Source: Limisphaera sp026417315 (GTDB taxonomy: Bacteria > Verrucomicrobiota > Verrucomicrobiia > Limisphaerales > Limisphaeraceae). Taken from it: DNA of 64,000 nucleotides. Below the pieces are notes generated by a model that was not told where the DNA came from, searched no databases, and was given only the letters and a program-made list of their open reading frames with translations. The first letter of the stretch is position 1. Each line of letters opens with the position of its first letter. Below are positions 27,432 to 36,105 of this stretch, piece after piece. The stretch covers positions 744,001 to 808,000 of the forward strand of contig NZ_JBMVQY010000001.1 in assembly GCF_049537125.1 (NCBI RefSeq), read 5' to 3'. A program made the position numbers and the translations under genes.

Positions 27432-27476
27432 GCCGGCCGCCTCCGTCACGGGCCCGCCGACCCCGCAGGGACCGGG

Positions 27477-28358
27477 TCAGTACAGCCACTCCAGGATCCG
27501 GCCCTCCGCGTCGAGCTTGACCCCCTGTCGGCGATACGCCCAGCACATGTAACTGACACTGACGAAGAACGACGCCGGCAGACGGTTGACGGCACAAATC
27601 TTGGCCCCCAGCAGCGTCGTGCGTCCTCCGAAGCCCATGGGCCCGATGCCCAGCTCGTTGGCGGTGCGTACAATGTCCTGTTCCAGTCGGTCGAGGACCG
27701 GGTTCGGATTGCGGTCGTCCAGCCGGCGCAGGAACTGTTGCTTGCTGAACTCGTAGCCGGTGGCGCGATCCCCGCCAATGCACACGCCCAACACGCCGGG
27801 ACCGCATCCTTTGCCCTGGGCCTGCAGCACCGCGTCCAGGATGACCCTTCGCACGCCGGCCAGGTCCCGGTTGGCCTGGAGGCTCTCGTCAGGCAACGAG
27901 TATTGCGCGCCGACGTTTTCGCAGCCGCCGCCCTTCAGGATCAACCGCACCAGAATCTCCGGAGAGCGGTGCTGGTGGAAATGGATCGTGGGCGAGCCGG
28001 GCCCCACGTTGGTCCCGTCGTTCTTGCCGGTCAGCGAGTCCACGGAGTTCTGGCGCAAATAACCCTTGCGGGTGGCCAGTTTCACCGCCTCCCGGGCCGT
28101 TTCCTCGAAGGCGATCTGGTCGTACGCCACCGGACAATCCACATAGAAGAGGATGCTGCCGGTGTCCTGGCAAATCGGTTGGGACTTGCGCCGTGCCAGC
28201 TCGATGTTGGCCTGGATGATTTTCATGGCCGACTCGGCGATCGTGCCCTTCTGCTCCTGCTCCAGCGCCGACAAAATCGCCCGCTGCACGTCGTCGGGCA
28301 TTTCCGCCGAGGTCCGCCGGATCAACTCGACCAACGAAGCCTGCAGTGCGTCGTTCAT
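27477..28358 (-). CDS. class I fumarate hydratase (Fe-S hydro-lyase) alpha-type subunit
   Basis: A 293-residue protein matching the N-terminal (alpha) domain of oxygen-sensitive Fe-S fumarases and L(+)-tartrate dehydratase (TtdA). Cysteines for the 4Fe-4S cluster are likely those in PICQDTGSI, KGGGCENVG and GKGCGPGVLG. Other family motifs are NSVDSLTGKNDGTNVGPG and GIGPMGFGGRTTLLG. The beta-type partner (C-terminal domain) that the two-subunit enzymes need is not adjacent or anywhere in the window, which is unusual. The conserved fold starts at MNDALQ, so I use the ATG at 28358; the frame is open 22 codons further. It converges on purB. Confidence 0.92.
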   Translation of the reverse strand: MNDALQASLVELIRRTSAEMPDDVQRAILSALEQEQKGTIAESAMKIIQANIELARRKSQPICQDTGSILFYVDCPVAYDQIAFEETAREAVKLATRKGYLRQNSVDSLTGKNDGTNVGPGSPTIHFHQHRSPEILVRLILKGGGCENVGAQYSLPDESLQANRDLAGVRRVILDAVLQAQGKGCGPGVLGVCIGGDRATGYEFSKQQFLRRLDDRNPNPVLDRLEQDIVRTANELGIGPMGFGGRTTLLGAKICAVNRLPASFFVSVSYMCWAYRRQGVKLDAEGRILEWLY

Positions 28359-28465
28359 GACCGGCTCAATGTAGAGCCCGCCGCCTCCCGCCGCAATGCA
28401 CCAACCCGCGCCCGCACCCGGCACTTGGTTTTCCGGTCCGACTCGTGTTTCATCCCCGGCAGCCT

Positions 28466-30010
28466 ATGGACGAGACCAATGCCCTGATCGAACAGCGCAA
28501 GGCGAAGCTGGCCGCGCTTCGGGCGCGCGGCCTGGACCCGTTCCGCAACAAGTTCAGCCCTTCGCACACCTGTGCCGAGGCCCGCACCCACTATGTGGAG
28601 GGTCTGAGCGTGGCGGTGGCCGGTCGCGTGACGGCCCACCGCGACATGGGCAAGAGCCTGTTCCTGGACCTCCGGGACGGCAGCGGGCGCATTCAGATCT
28701 ATGCACAAAAAAACGTCGTCGGCGACGATGCCTACGACCTGCTCAAGCACCTGGACCTCGGCGACTTCCTCGGGGTGCGGGGCACCCTGTTCACCACTCG
28801 CACCGGGGAAATCTCCGTGAAGGCCATGGAGTGTGTCCTCCTGGCCAAGGCCTTGCGGCCGCCGCCGGCCAAGTGGCACGGCCTGGAAGACACCGAGATC
28901 CGATATCGCCAGCGCTACCTCGATCTCATCGCCAATCCGGAGGTCAAAGACCTGTTTCTCAAACGCAGCCAGATCATCCGCACCATCCGGGATTTTCTAC
29001 ACAGCCGGGGTTACGTGGAGGTCGAGACCCCCATCCTGCAGCCCATCCCCGGCGGCGCGGCGGCGCGCCCCTTTAAAACGTGGCACAATGCCCTGGGCTG
29101 CGAGTTCTACCTGCGCATCGCCCTGGAGCTCCCCCTCAAGCGCCTCCTTGTGGGCGGGTTCGATCGCGTCTTCGAGTTGGGCCGCACCTTCCGCAACGAG
29201 GGGATTTCGCGCCGGCACAACCCGGAGTTCACCATGCTGGAAGCCTACCAGGCCTACGGGGATTACGAGACCATGATGGAACTGGTCCAGAGCATGATTG
29301 TGCACGTGGCGCAAACCGTGCTCGGCACGCTGCGGCTGGAACACCGCAACCCCGAGGGCCGGGTCGTCCGTACCATCGACCTCACTCCGCCGTGGCCGCG
29401 CGTCCGCTACAAGGATCTGGTGCGCGAGCGGGCGGGCAGCGACTGGTTCGATCTGACGCCCCAGCAGCGCCGGGAACGGGCTCTCCAGTGGGGTGCCGAG
29501 ATCGGCCCCGACTACGAGGACTTCGAAGTCACCCAGGCCGTGTTCGAAAAGCTCATCGAGCCCACCCTAATCCAGCCCGTTTTTGTCACCCACCTGCCCA
29601 AGGAACTCATCCCGCTGGCCAAACTCTCGCCTGAGGATCCGTCCACGGTCGAGGTTTTCGAACTCTGCATGAACGGGCAGGAACTGGCCCCGGCCTACAC
29701 CGAACAAAACGACCCCATCGAACAACGGGAGCGGCTCGAACATCAGGCCGGCGGGGAACGACAAAAACTCGACGAAGATTTTCTTGTGGCTCTGGAGCAT
29801 GGCATGCCCCCGGCGGGCGGCATGGGCATGGGCATCGACCGGCTCTGCATGACCCTGCTCGGTCAGGAAAGCATTCGCGACGTCATTCTGTTTCCTCAGT
29901 TACGACCCAGGGCGCCGGCGGGAGGCTCCGCAAGACCCGCGACACCCGCCCCGGGATCCCAGTCAACACCCGAGCGGCCCCAGCCGGAGACATCCCGCGA
30001 GGATGGATGA
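28466..30010 (+). CDS. lysS: lysyl-tRNA synthetase, class II
   Basis: LysRS charges tRNA-Lys. The 514-residue product has the N-terminal OB fold (VEGLSVAVAGRVTAHRDMGK; FLDLRDGSGRIQIYA) and class II motif 1 (GYVEVETPILQPIPGGAAAR). Motif 2 (RNEGISRRHNPEFTMLE) and motif 3 (GGMGMGIDRLCMTLL) follow. The active-site segment MNGQELAPAYTEQNDPIEQR is slightly divergent from the usual ELNDP context. A proline/serine-rich tail of about 35 residues follows the normal end of the fold. The ATG at 28466 gives the typical start; a GTG at 28445 lies upstream. It is divergent from the fumarase subunit and followed by ftsK. Confidence 0.97.
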   Translation: MDETNALIEQRKAKLAALRARGLDPFRNKFSPSHTCAEARTHYVEGLSVAVAGRVTAHRDMGKSLFLDLRDGSGRIQIYAQKNVVGDDAYDLLKHLDLGDFLGVRGTLFTTRTGEISVKAMECVLLAKALRPPPAKWHGLEDTEIRYRQRYLDLIANPEVKDLFLKRSQIIRTIRDFLHSRGYVEVETPILQPIPGGAAARPFKTWHNALGCEFYLRIALELPLKRLLVGGFDRVFELGRTFRNEGISRRHNPEFTMLEAYQAYGDYETMMELVQSMIVHVAQTVLGTLRLEHRNPEGRVVRTIDLTPPWPRVRYKDLVRERAGSDWFDLTPQQRRERALQWGAEIGPDYEDFEVTQAVFEKLIEPTLIQPVFVTHLPKELIPLAKLSPEDPSTVEVFELCMNGQELAPAYTEQNDPIEQRERLEHQAGGERQKLDEDFLVALEHGMPPAGGMGMGIDRLCMTLLGQESIRDVILFPQLRPRAPAGGSARPATPAPGSQSTPERPQPETSREDG

Positions 30011-30133
30011 GCCCGGCGCACCGTCCCCGCAGCACACCGGCCGGGAGCTTCGGTCCCCACCAGGGCTCAACCCCGTGAGAAGGGCCCTCGGCACAAGCCC
30101 TTCCGGAGACTTCCGCCGCCCCCCTTTCCGTGC

Positions 30134-30139
30134 TAGCGT
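30134..30139 (+). promoter_or_regulatory. possible -10 element of ftsK
   Basis: TAGCGT sits so that a start point 7 bases downstream falls on the ATG at 30146. No Shine-Dalgarno precedes that ATG. No good -35 is visible at 17 bases (TTCCGC), so the call is weak. Confidence 0.22.
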
Positions 30140-30145
30140 GCCTGC

Positions 30146-32773
30146 ATGGCGCGGAAAACAGCTCAGCCAGAATCGTCCCGTGTCCCGCGGGATCTCCTCG
30201 GCCTGGTGCTGGCAGCCTTCGCACTGCTGCTCCTGGTCGCGCAGTGGTCATTCGACCGCTACGATCTGGCCATTCATCGCCATCCGCCCAACCAACCGGT
30301 GCACAATTTGGCCGGCCCTGTCGGTGCCCATCTGGCCAATGCCACGTTCTTCCTCCTGGGTGTGACCGCCTTTCTGTTGCCCCCCACGCTGCTCCTTGTG
30401 GCACTGGGGTGCTGGTGGGCGCCCTTGTCCTTTTTGCGGCGTCGCTGGCTCTGGGCCCTTGTGCTGTTGCTGTCGGGTTCCGGGCTGCTGCACCTGGCCG
30501 ACAGTTGGCCCTTGTTGAAGACATGGCGTCTGGCGCTCGGGGCCCCCAGCGCGGGGGGCTTGCTGGGGTCGATCAGCTACGATTACGGGTTTTGGACCGT
30601 GGGCCCGGTGGGAGCCACCATCCTTTACAGCGCCCTCTACCTCGCCAGCCTCTGTTACCTCACCAACTTCCAAATCGGCGAGTGGATTCGAAACGCGTTG
30701 GTTCAGCTGCGCCGGCGCTACGAAACCAGCGCGGCGGCCCTGGAACGCCGCGCGCAAGAGCTCGAAGAACGCAAACAGGCCCTCCAAGAGGAACTGGCGC
30801 GGGCGGGTGTGGAGTCGGAGCGGAAACCTCCGCGCGAGCCGCGCATTCGGGACCTGAGTGTGCCTCAGCCCAAACCCACGGCCACCCTGCCTGCTACGGC
30901 GCCCCTCCAGGAACACGCCGGTGCCGACACCGCCGCAGCGCCGGTCGAGGCACAAATGGCGCCTCCGGAATCCGGCGAACCCGCCCGCACAACGCCAGCC
31001 CCGGCCGCCACGGCGTCCCCCTCCGCCGAGCCCGTGGCGCCCGGCACGGGGGAACCCCCTGCCGCTGCAGCGCCGCCGACACCGGCCAAGGAACCTCCCG
31101 GCCCTGCCGTGGCCGCCACGGCTCAGCCCGCCGGAGCCAGGCCACGCAAAACCAAGCCGCTGGCCGTGGCCGCCCCGCCCGTCATTGGGAATTACCAGTT
31201 GCCCAGCCTGGACTTTTTGCATCCGCCGGATCTCTCGACCCGGCCCACCGAATCCAAGGAGGAGCTGTTGGCCAATGCGCGTCTCATACAGCAGACCCTG
31301 GCACAGTTCGACATTCCCGTGGAGCTGGGCGACATCACCAAGGGTCCGACGATCACCCGCTACGAGCTGCACCCGGCGCCGGGAGTCAAACTGGAGCGGA
31401 TCACCGCCCTGACCAACAACCTGACCGCCGCGCTGAAGGCCGAGCGCATTCACGTGCTGGCCCCCATCCCGGGCAAGAGCTCCGTCGGCGTGGAAGTGCC
31501 CAACCGCGTCAAGACCAAGGTGATGATGCGCGACCTGTTGGAGACGGACGAATGGCGCAACACCAAGGCACGCATCCCGCTGGCCCTCGGCAAGGACGTG
31601 TACGGGCAACCGATCATCGCCGACCTGGCCGAGATGCCCCACCTGCTGATCGCCGGCAGCACGGGCTCCGGAAAGTCCGTCTGCATCAACGCCATCATCG
31701 CCTCCCTGCTCTACCGGTTCACCCCCGATCAGCTCCGGTTCGTCATGATCGACCCCAAGGTCGTGGAGCTCCAACAGTACAATGTGCTGCCGCATCTGGT
31801 CGTGCCCGTGGTCACCGACCCCAAAAAGGTGGTCCTGGCCCTCCGGTGGGTGGTCAACGAGATGGAAAAGCGCTACCAGATCTTCGCGCGCGTCGGCGTC
31901 CGGAACATCGCCTCGTTCAACAGTCGCCCGCGACACAAGCCCCTGCCGGAGCGCGAGCCCGAGCTGCCCTTGAAAGCGCGACGTGAAAAAATCGAGCCTG
32001 CCGCCGACGGCTTCGCCGTGGAGGTGGACGAGGAAATCGTCGTGCCCCGCGAGGAGGACATCATCATCCCCGACAAACTCAGTTACATCGTGGTGATCAT
32101 CGACGAGCTGGCCGATCTGATGCTTGTCGCGCCGGCCGATGTCGAAATGGCCATCGCCCGCATCACCCAAATGGCCCGGGCCGCGGGTATCCATGTCATC
32201 GTGGCCACCCAACGGCCCAGCGTCGATGTCATCACCGGCGTCATCAAGGCCAACATCTCCGCCCGGATCGCCTTCCAATGCGCCTCCCGCGTGGACTCCC
32301 GAACCATCCTCGACGCCATGGGCGCCGAAAAACTCCTGGGCAAGGGCGACATGCTTTACCTGCCGCCGGGCTCGGCCAGGCTCATCCGGGCCCAAGGAGC
32401 CCTGATCACGGACGAGGAAATCCAGCGCATCGTGGACTTCATTGCCAAGCAGGGGAAACCCAACTACGACCTCGAGATCCACGAGCAGTTGTCCAGGCCG
32501 ACCTCGGCCCTCGACACGGAAGAGGGTGCGGACGAAGACGAGGCCCTCATCCAGCAATGCATCGAGGTCATCCGCAGCGAACAGAAGGCCAGTGTGTCGT
32601 TGCTGCAACGCCGGTTGCGCCTCGGCTACACCCGCGCCGCCCGTATCATGGACGAACTGGAACGACGCGGCATCGTGGGCCCCAGCAAAGGGGCCGAGCC
32701 GCGCGACATCCTCATCGACCTCGACGCACCGGGCGCTCCGGGCCATCCCTCCTCGGCCTCCGGGCCCGCGTGA
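30146..32773 (+). CDS. ftsK: DNA translocase FtsK/SpoIIIE
   Basis: A septum-located double-stranded DNA pump that clears chromosomes during division. The 875-residue protein has about four N-terminal membrane helices (residues 10-190), then an Ala/Pro/Glu-rich linker (about 230-345) that is shorter than in Escherichia coli FtsK. The motor domain carries Walker A GSTGSGKSVC near residue 504 and Walker B VVIIDELADLM near 649, plus the VATQRPSVDVITG and KANISARIAF motifs. The C-terminal winged-helix gamma domain (SVSLLQRRLRLGYTRAARIM, about 805-850) reads polar sequences. A charged insertion of about 30 residues precedes Walker B. The start is directly at the first helix. Confidence 0.96.
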   Translation: MARKTAQPESSRVPRDLLGLVLAAFALLLLVAQWSFDRYDLAIHRHPPNQPVHNLAGPVGAHLANATFFLLGVTAFLLPPTLLLVALGCWWAPLSFLRRRWLWALVLLLSGSGLLHLADSWPLLKTWRLALGAPSAGGLLGSISYDYGFWTVGPVGATILYSALYLASLCYLTNFQIGEWIRNALVQLRRRYETSAAALERRAQELEERKQALQEELARAGVESERKPPREPRIRDLSVPQPKPTATLPATAPLQEHAGADTAAAPVEAQMAPPESGEPARTTPAPAATASPSAEPVAPGTGEPPAAAAPPTPAKEPPGPAVAATAQPAGARPRKTKPLAVAAPPVIGNYQLPSLDFLHPPDLSTRPTESKEELLANARLIQQTLAQFDIPVELGDITKGPTITRYELHPAPGVKLERITALTNNLTAALKAERIHVLAPIPGKSSVGVEVPNRVKTKVMMRDLLETDEWRNTKARIPLALGKDVYGQPIIADLAEMPHLLIAGSTGSGKSVCINAIIASLLYRFTPDQLRFVMIDPKVVELQQYNVLPHLVVPVVTDPKKVVLALRWVVNEMEKRYQIFARVGVRNIASFNSRPRHKPLPEREPELPLKARREKIEPAADGFAVEVDEEIVVPREEDIIIPDKLSYIVVIIDELADLMLVAPADVEMAIARITQMARAAGIHVIVATQRPSVDVITGVIKANISARIAFQCASRVDSRTILDAMGAEKLLGKGDMLYLPPGSARLIRAQGALITDEEIQRIVDFIAKQGKPNYDLEIHEQLSRPTSALDTEEGADEDEALIQQCIEVIRSEQKASVSLLQRRLRLGYTRAARIMDELERRGIVGPSKGAEPRDILIDLDAPGAPGHPSSASGPA

Positions 32774-32870
32774 GGCCCTCCCTTGTGACGCGCCCGGCCC
32801 GGGCGTGTCCCCCTCCGCGGGCGCTGCATCCCGCCGGTTGCGCTTGCCCGGCACGGTGTCACCAGCCTAC

Positions 32871-34388
32871 ATGATGCATATGAATTTGCCTGCTGCCTTT
32901 GCCGCGTCCGTCGAAGCCCACCCGGAAAAAACTGCGGTCTTCTGGGGGCTGGAAGAGATCCCGTACCGTGCCCTCTGGCACCAGAGCCGCGCCGTCAGCC
33001 ATCATCTGACCACCCGGCTCGGGGTGCAGCCCGGCGATCGCGTCGGCCTGTGGCTCAAAAACCGACCGGAATTCATCACGGCCCTGTTCGGCATCCTCCA
33101 GAGCGGAGCCGTGGCCGTTCCGATCAACAATTTTCTCAAGCCCGACGAGGTCAACTACATCCTCGGCGACGCCGGGATCCGGGTGCTCATCACCGAGGAG
33201 GAACTGGCCCGACAGGCGCCCGCGCTCCAGGCCGTGCACCCGCAACTGCAGCTGCTGCCGGTCGAACAGTTTGCCTGGCTGGCCCCCGCCCCGGCCGGGC
33301 AGGAGAACCCCGGCGCCAATCGCACCACGCAGGACCTGGCCGTGCTCATCTACACCTCCGGCACCACGGGCCGTCCCAAAGGGGCCATGCTTTCCCACGG
33401 CAACCTGCTCCACAATGTCGAGAGCTGTCGGCAGGTCCTGCGCACCGTGCAAGCCGATCGGATCGCCGTCCTGTTGCCGCTGTTCCACAGCTACATGATC
33501 ACCGTGGGGGTGTTGCTGCCGCTGCTGGTGGGCGGCAGCATCGTGCTGGTCCGTTCCCTGCATCCGCCCCGGAATGCCCTGGCCGAGATTCTCCAACGGC
33601 AGGCCACGATTCTGCCGGCCATTCCACAGTTTTACCGGGCCATGGTCAGCGCGCCCATTGAACCGCCGTTGCCCTTGCGGCTTTGCATCAGCGGGGCCGC
33701 CCCCCTGCCGGTCCAGGTGCTCAAAGACTTCGAGGCCAAGTTCGGCATTCCCCTGCTCGAAGGATACGGACTGAGCGAAGCCAGCCCCGTCGTCACCAAG
33801 AATCCCATCGAACGCCGGAAACCGGGCTCCATTGGCCTGCCCATTCCCAACGTGGAGGTTTCCGTCCAGGACGATCAGGGCAATCTCCTGCCCCATCACA
33901 CCGTCGGCGAGATCTGCGTGCGCGGCGGCAACGTCATGATGGGCTACTGGAATCGGCCGGAGGAGACCGCCAGGGTCATGCGCAACGGCTGGCTGTTGAC
34001 CGGGGACATCGGGTATCAGGACGCGGACGGGTACTTCTACATCACCGACCGGAAGAAGGACATGATCCTGGTCAATGGGATCAACGTGTACCCGCGTGAA
34101 ATCGAAGAGGTCCTCTACCAGTACCCCGGAGTCAAGGAGGCCGCGGTGATCGGGATTCCGGATCGTCGCCGGGGCGAGCAACCGCTGGCCTTTGTGGCCC
34201 CGGCCGAAGGCGTCACCCTCGAAGAGAGACCCATCGTCCAATTCCTGCGGGATCGGTTGGCCGACTACAAGGTGCCGCGCCGGATCGTTTTCATGGAAAC
34301 CCTGCCGCGCAACGCGACGGGCAAAATCCTCAAGACCACCCTTCGCCAGATGGCCAGCAACGTCGGGCCGGTCGAGGAACTCGGCTGA
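32871..34388 (+). CDS. long-chain acyl-CoA synthetase (AMP-forming)
   Basis: An ANL-superfamily enzyme of 505 residues that activates a carboxylic acid with ATP and then forms the CoA thioester. Motifs in order: P-loop LIYTSGTTGRPKGAM; LLPLFHSYMI; substrate-site GYGLSEASPVVT; LLTGDIGYQDADGYFYITDR with the hinge KKDMILVNG; and the catalytic lysine in NATGKILK near the C-terminus. These fit fatty-acid--CoA ligase (FadD-like) rather than a peptide-synthetase domain. ATG codons occur at 32871, 32874 and 32880; the frame extends upstream inside ftsK but that part is out of frame with it and non-coding. The preceding gene is ftsK (97 bases). Confidence 0.93.
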   Translation: MMHMNLPAAFAASVEAHPEKTAVFWGLEEIPYRALWHQSRAVSHHLTTRLGVQPGDRVGLWLKNRPEFITALFGILQSGAVAVPINNFLKPDEVNYILGDAGIRVLITEEELARQAPALQAVHPQLQLLPVEQFAWLAPAPAGQENPGANRTTQDLAVLIYTSGTTGRPKGAMLSHGNLLHNVESCRQVLRTVQADRIAVLLPLFHSYMITVGVLLPLLVGGSIVLVRSLHPPRNALAEILQRQATILPAIPQFYRAMVSAPIEPPLPLRLCISGAAPLPVQVLKDFEAKFGIPLLEGYGLSEASPVVTKNPIERRKPGSIGLPIPNVEVSVQDDQGNLLPHHTVGEICVRGGNVMMGYWNRPEETARVMRNGWLLTGDIGYQDADGYFYITDRKKDMILVNGINVYPREIEEVLYQYPGVKEAAVIGIPDRRRGEQPLAFVAPAEGVTLEERPIVQFLRDRLADYKVPRRIVFMETLPRNATGKILKTTLRQMASNVGPVEELG

Positions 34389-34411
34389 TCCAATCCTGCG
34401 TCCCCGGTCCG

Positions 34412-34429
34412 GAAAAGCGCCCGCTTTTC
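34412..34429 (+). terminator. possible terminator after the acyl-CoA ligase
   Basis: A perfect 7-bp stem GAAAAGC / GCTTTTC with a GCCC loop, 24 bases after the stop codon. The 3' arm supplies a T-tract of only four. Confidence 0.3.
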
Positions 34430-34733
34430 AGCGAGAAATCGGGTCCGCCGCAGCACACCAGTGCGCATGGGGCCGCCGCCAACATCCCCGCGGACAGCCG
34501 TCACCGGCTCCGGCCCTCACCGGTGGCCCGCACGCATTGGGCCGACACCGCGGTCCCGTCACTACCCCCGGGCCGCCGCTCTGCCGGGTCCGGGCCCCGC
34601 CCAAACGGGGCTCCAATTCCGGGTCGATGAGAGAGCTGCGATTCATCCGCCCGACCGAATCCGCTCGCCCGCCGCGCAAGCAGCCTGAGAGGAAAACTGC
34701 CCTCTTCCCCGCAAGGGGCGGAACATGTCCGTC

Positions 34734-34757
34734 GCGGGGCACCCCCGCAGCGTTTTT
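34734..34757 (+). terminator. possible intrinsic terminator
   Basis: GCGGGG / CCCCGC stem (34734-34748) with a CAC loop, followed after AGCG by TTTTT. It lies 345 bases past the acyl-CoA ligase stop and faces the end of the minus-strand gene, so its transcript is not obvious. Confidence 0.35.
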
Positions 34758-34853
34758 GGAGGAGCTTTGGAGCGGTTCTCCCCGCTTGCCCAGCTGCGCA
34801 AGCACCGTTTTGAACCTCCCGGTCTTTGCACCACCACTTGCAGCCGACGTGTC

Positions 34854-35333
34854 TCACCGGGGCACCGGCAGGTTTGCCGGGGTGCGAAACTCGTAACGCA
34901 CGCGACCCTGATCCGATTCCAACAGCAGCGTGTAGTCTGTCTGCGGCTGCAAAGGATCGGCCCATGCCCCCCGCACATGGGGTCGCATCCCGCGGATGGG
35001 TTGCCCATACACGATGGCCCGCACCGGAACCGAGTTCGAATCCGACACCAGGTGCCACAGGCCCGACGCGTATTTGTTCGTGGCCAGTGTACTTGTGGGG
35101 ACGACTCGCACTTCCTTGAGCCGGACCGGCCGGTCCAGCGCAAAGGAGACCAGATAAGGCAGCCGCGTGGGGCCCATCCGCCGCCCCGGACGCTCGGCCT
35201 GGGCCCGCGGATTGGGTCGGATCGTGTGCACGATTTGAATATCCGCCGGCCGAAACCAGTCCATTAGTTGGTAGACAGTGAGTCCCAACAGCATCACCAC
35301 GACGAGGATGAGAACGATGTTCTTGGTTGACAT
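34854..35333 (-). CDS. membrane-anchored protein of unknown function
   Basis: A 159-residue protein with one N-terminal membrane helix (NIVLILVVVMLLGLTVYQLM). A soluble domain follows that reads like a discoidin- or F5/8-like beta sandwich (LPYLVSFALDRPVRLKEVRVVPTS) and ends in QTDYTLLLESDQGRVRYEFRT. No family is recognised. Its ATG at 35333 shares the bases of one CATG with the ATG of the divergent prepilin-like gene; an alternative in-frame ATG 21 bases upstream would overlap that gene further. No Shine-Dalgarno is obvious. Confidence 0.75.
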   Translation of the reverse strand: MSTKNIVLILVVVMLLGLTVYQLMDWFRPADIQIVHTIRPNPRAQAERPGRRMGPTRLPYLVSFALDRPVRLKEVRVVPTSTLATNKYASGLWHLVSDSNSVPVRAIVYGQPIRGMRPHVRGAWADPLQPQTDYTLLLESDQGRVRYEFRTPANLPVPR

Positions 35334-36105
35334 GGCCTGTCTGAATGGACGCACACGCGGGACATCTATTCAGGCCGGCCGAGCGGCGGATCGCCTCGCC
35401 CGGGCGTTTACCCTCATCGAGCTGCTGGTGGTGATCGCCATAATCTCCATTCTCGCCAGCATGCTCCTGCCCGCTCTGGGCAGGGCCAAAGAGACCGCTC
35501 GTCGCATCTCCTGCAACAACAACCTGCGCCAACTGGGCCTGGCCGCGAGGCTGTACGTGGACGACCACGAGGGATTCTTTCCGCCCCGGTTGGTCAACGG
35601 CCGTTGGCCGCATCGGCTCCAGCCGTACTACCGCGAGTTGCGGTTGCTCGTCTGCCCGAGTGACGGGCCCAACCCGGCCACCCAGCCGGCCAATACCAAC
35701 CTCTACCCGGCCGACGGCGCGCCCCGGAGCTATCTCATCAACGCGTTTAACGACTACTTTCAGTCGGTCCTGAGCGCGGCCGATTGGCAGGCTTACGTTC
35801 AAGCCAACTATCCGCAGGGGTTGAAGGAGCTCTGGGTCCGTTATCCCTCGGATACCATTCTCTTCGGAGAAAAGGAGACCCGTTCGCCGCACTACTACAT
35901 GGACTTCTACGAGGGGAACGGCAACGACGTGGAGGAGGTGGAACAAAGCCGGCATTCCGGCGCCGGTGCGCAGACCCGTTCCGGCGGTTCGAACTTTGCC
36001 TTCATTGACGGCAGCGTGCGGTTCCTCAAATTCGGTCGCAGCTTGATCCCGATCAATCTCTGGGCCGTCACCGAGGCCGCCCGCACCAACTATGCAGGTT
36101 TCTGA
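35332..36105 (+). CDS. prepilin-type N-terminal cleavage/methylation domain protein
   Basis: A type II secretion/type IV pilin-like protein of 257 residues. The cleavage motif ARAFTLIELLVVIAIISILA lies about 28 residues in; the usual Gly before FTLIELL is Ala here. After the hydrophobic helix comes a DUF1559-like domain with NNNLRQLGLAARLYVDD and a C-terminal GGSNFAFIDGSVRFLK, the form common in very large Verrucomicrobia and Planctomycetes pilin-like families. There is no in-frame start between 35332 and the cleavage motif, so the coding region must reach at least to 35332, where it overlaps the divergent gene. It overlaps the following DUF1638 gene by 14 bases. Confidence 0.88.
   Translation: MACLNGRTRGTSIQAGRAADRLARAFTLIELLVVIAIISILASMLLPALGRAKETARRISCNNNLRQLGLAARLYVDDHEGFFPPRLVNGRWPHRLQPYYRELRLLVCPSDGPNPATQPANTNLYPADGAPRSYLINAFNDYFQSVLSAADWQAYVQANYPQGLKELWVRYPSDTILFGEKETRSPHYYMDFYEGNGNDVEEVEQSRHSGAGAQTRSGGSNFAFIDGSVRFLKFGRSLIPINLWAVTEAARTNYAGF

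Larger units (their letters stand above)
34389..34853. other. intergenic region with hairpins
   Basis: About 465 bases without a supported gene. It contains the two hairpins listed as possible terminators and a CCCC-GCAA-GGGG mini-hairpin near 34708-34719. The remaining open frames are arginine-rich and look non-coding. Confidence 0.4.

Noticed and set aside
30248..32854. 868-codon minus-strand frame
   Set aside because: Antisense to ftsK, whose Walker motifs and domain order are clear.
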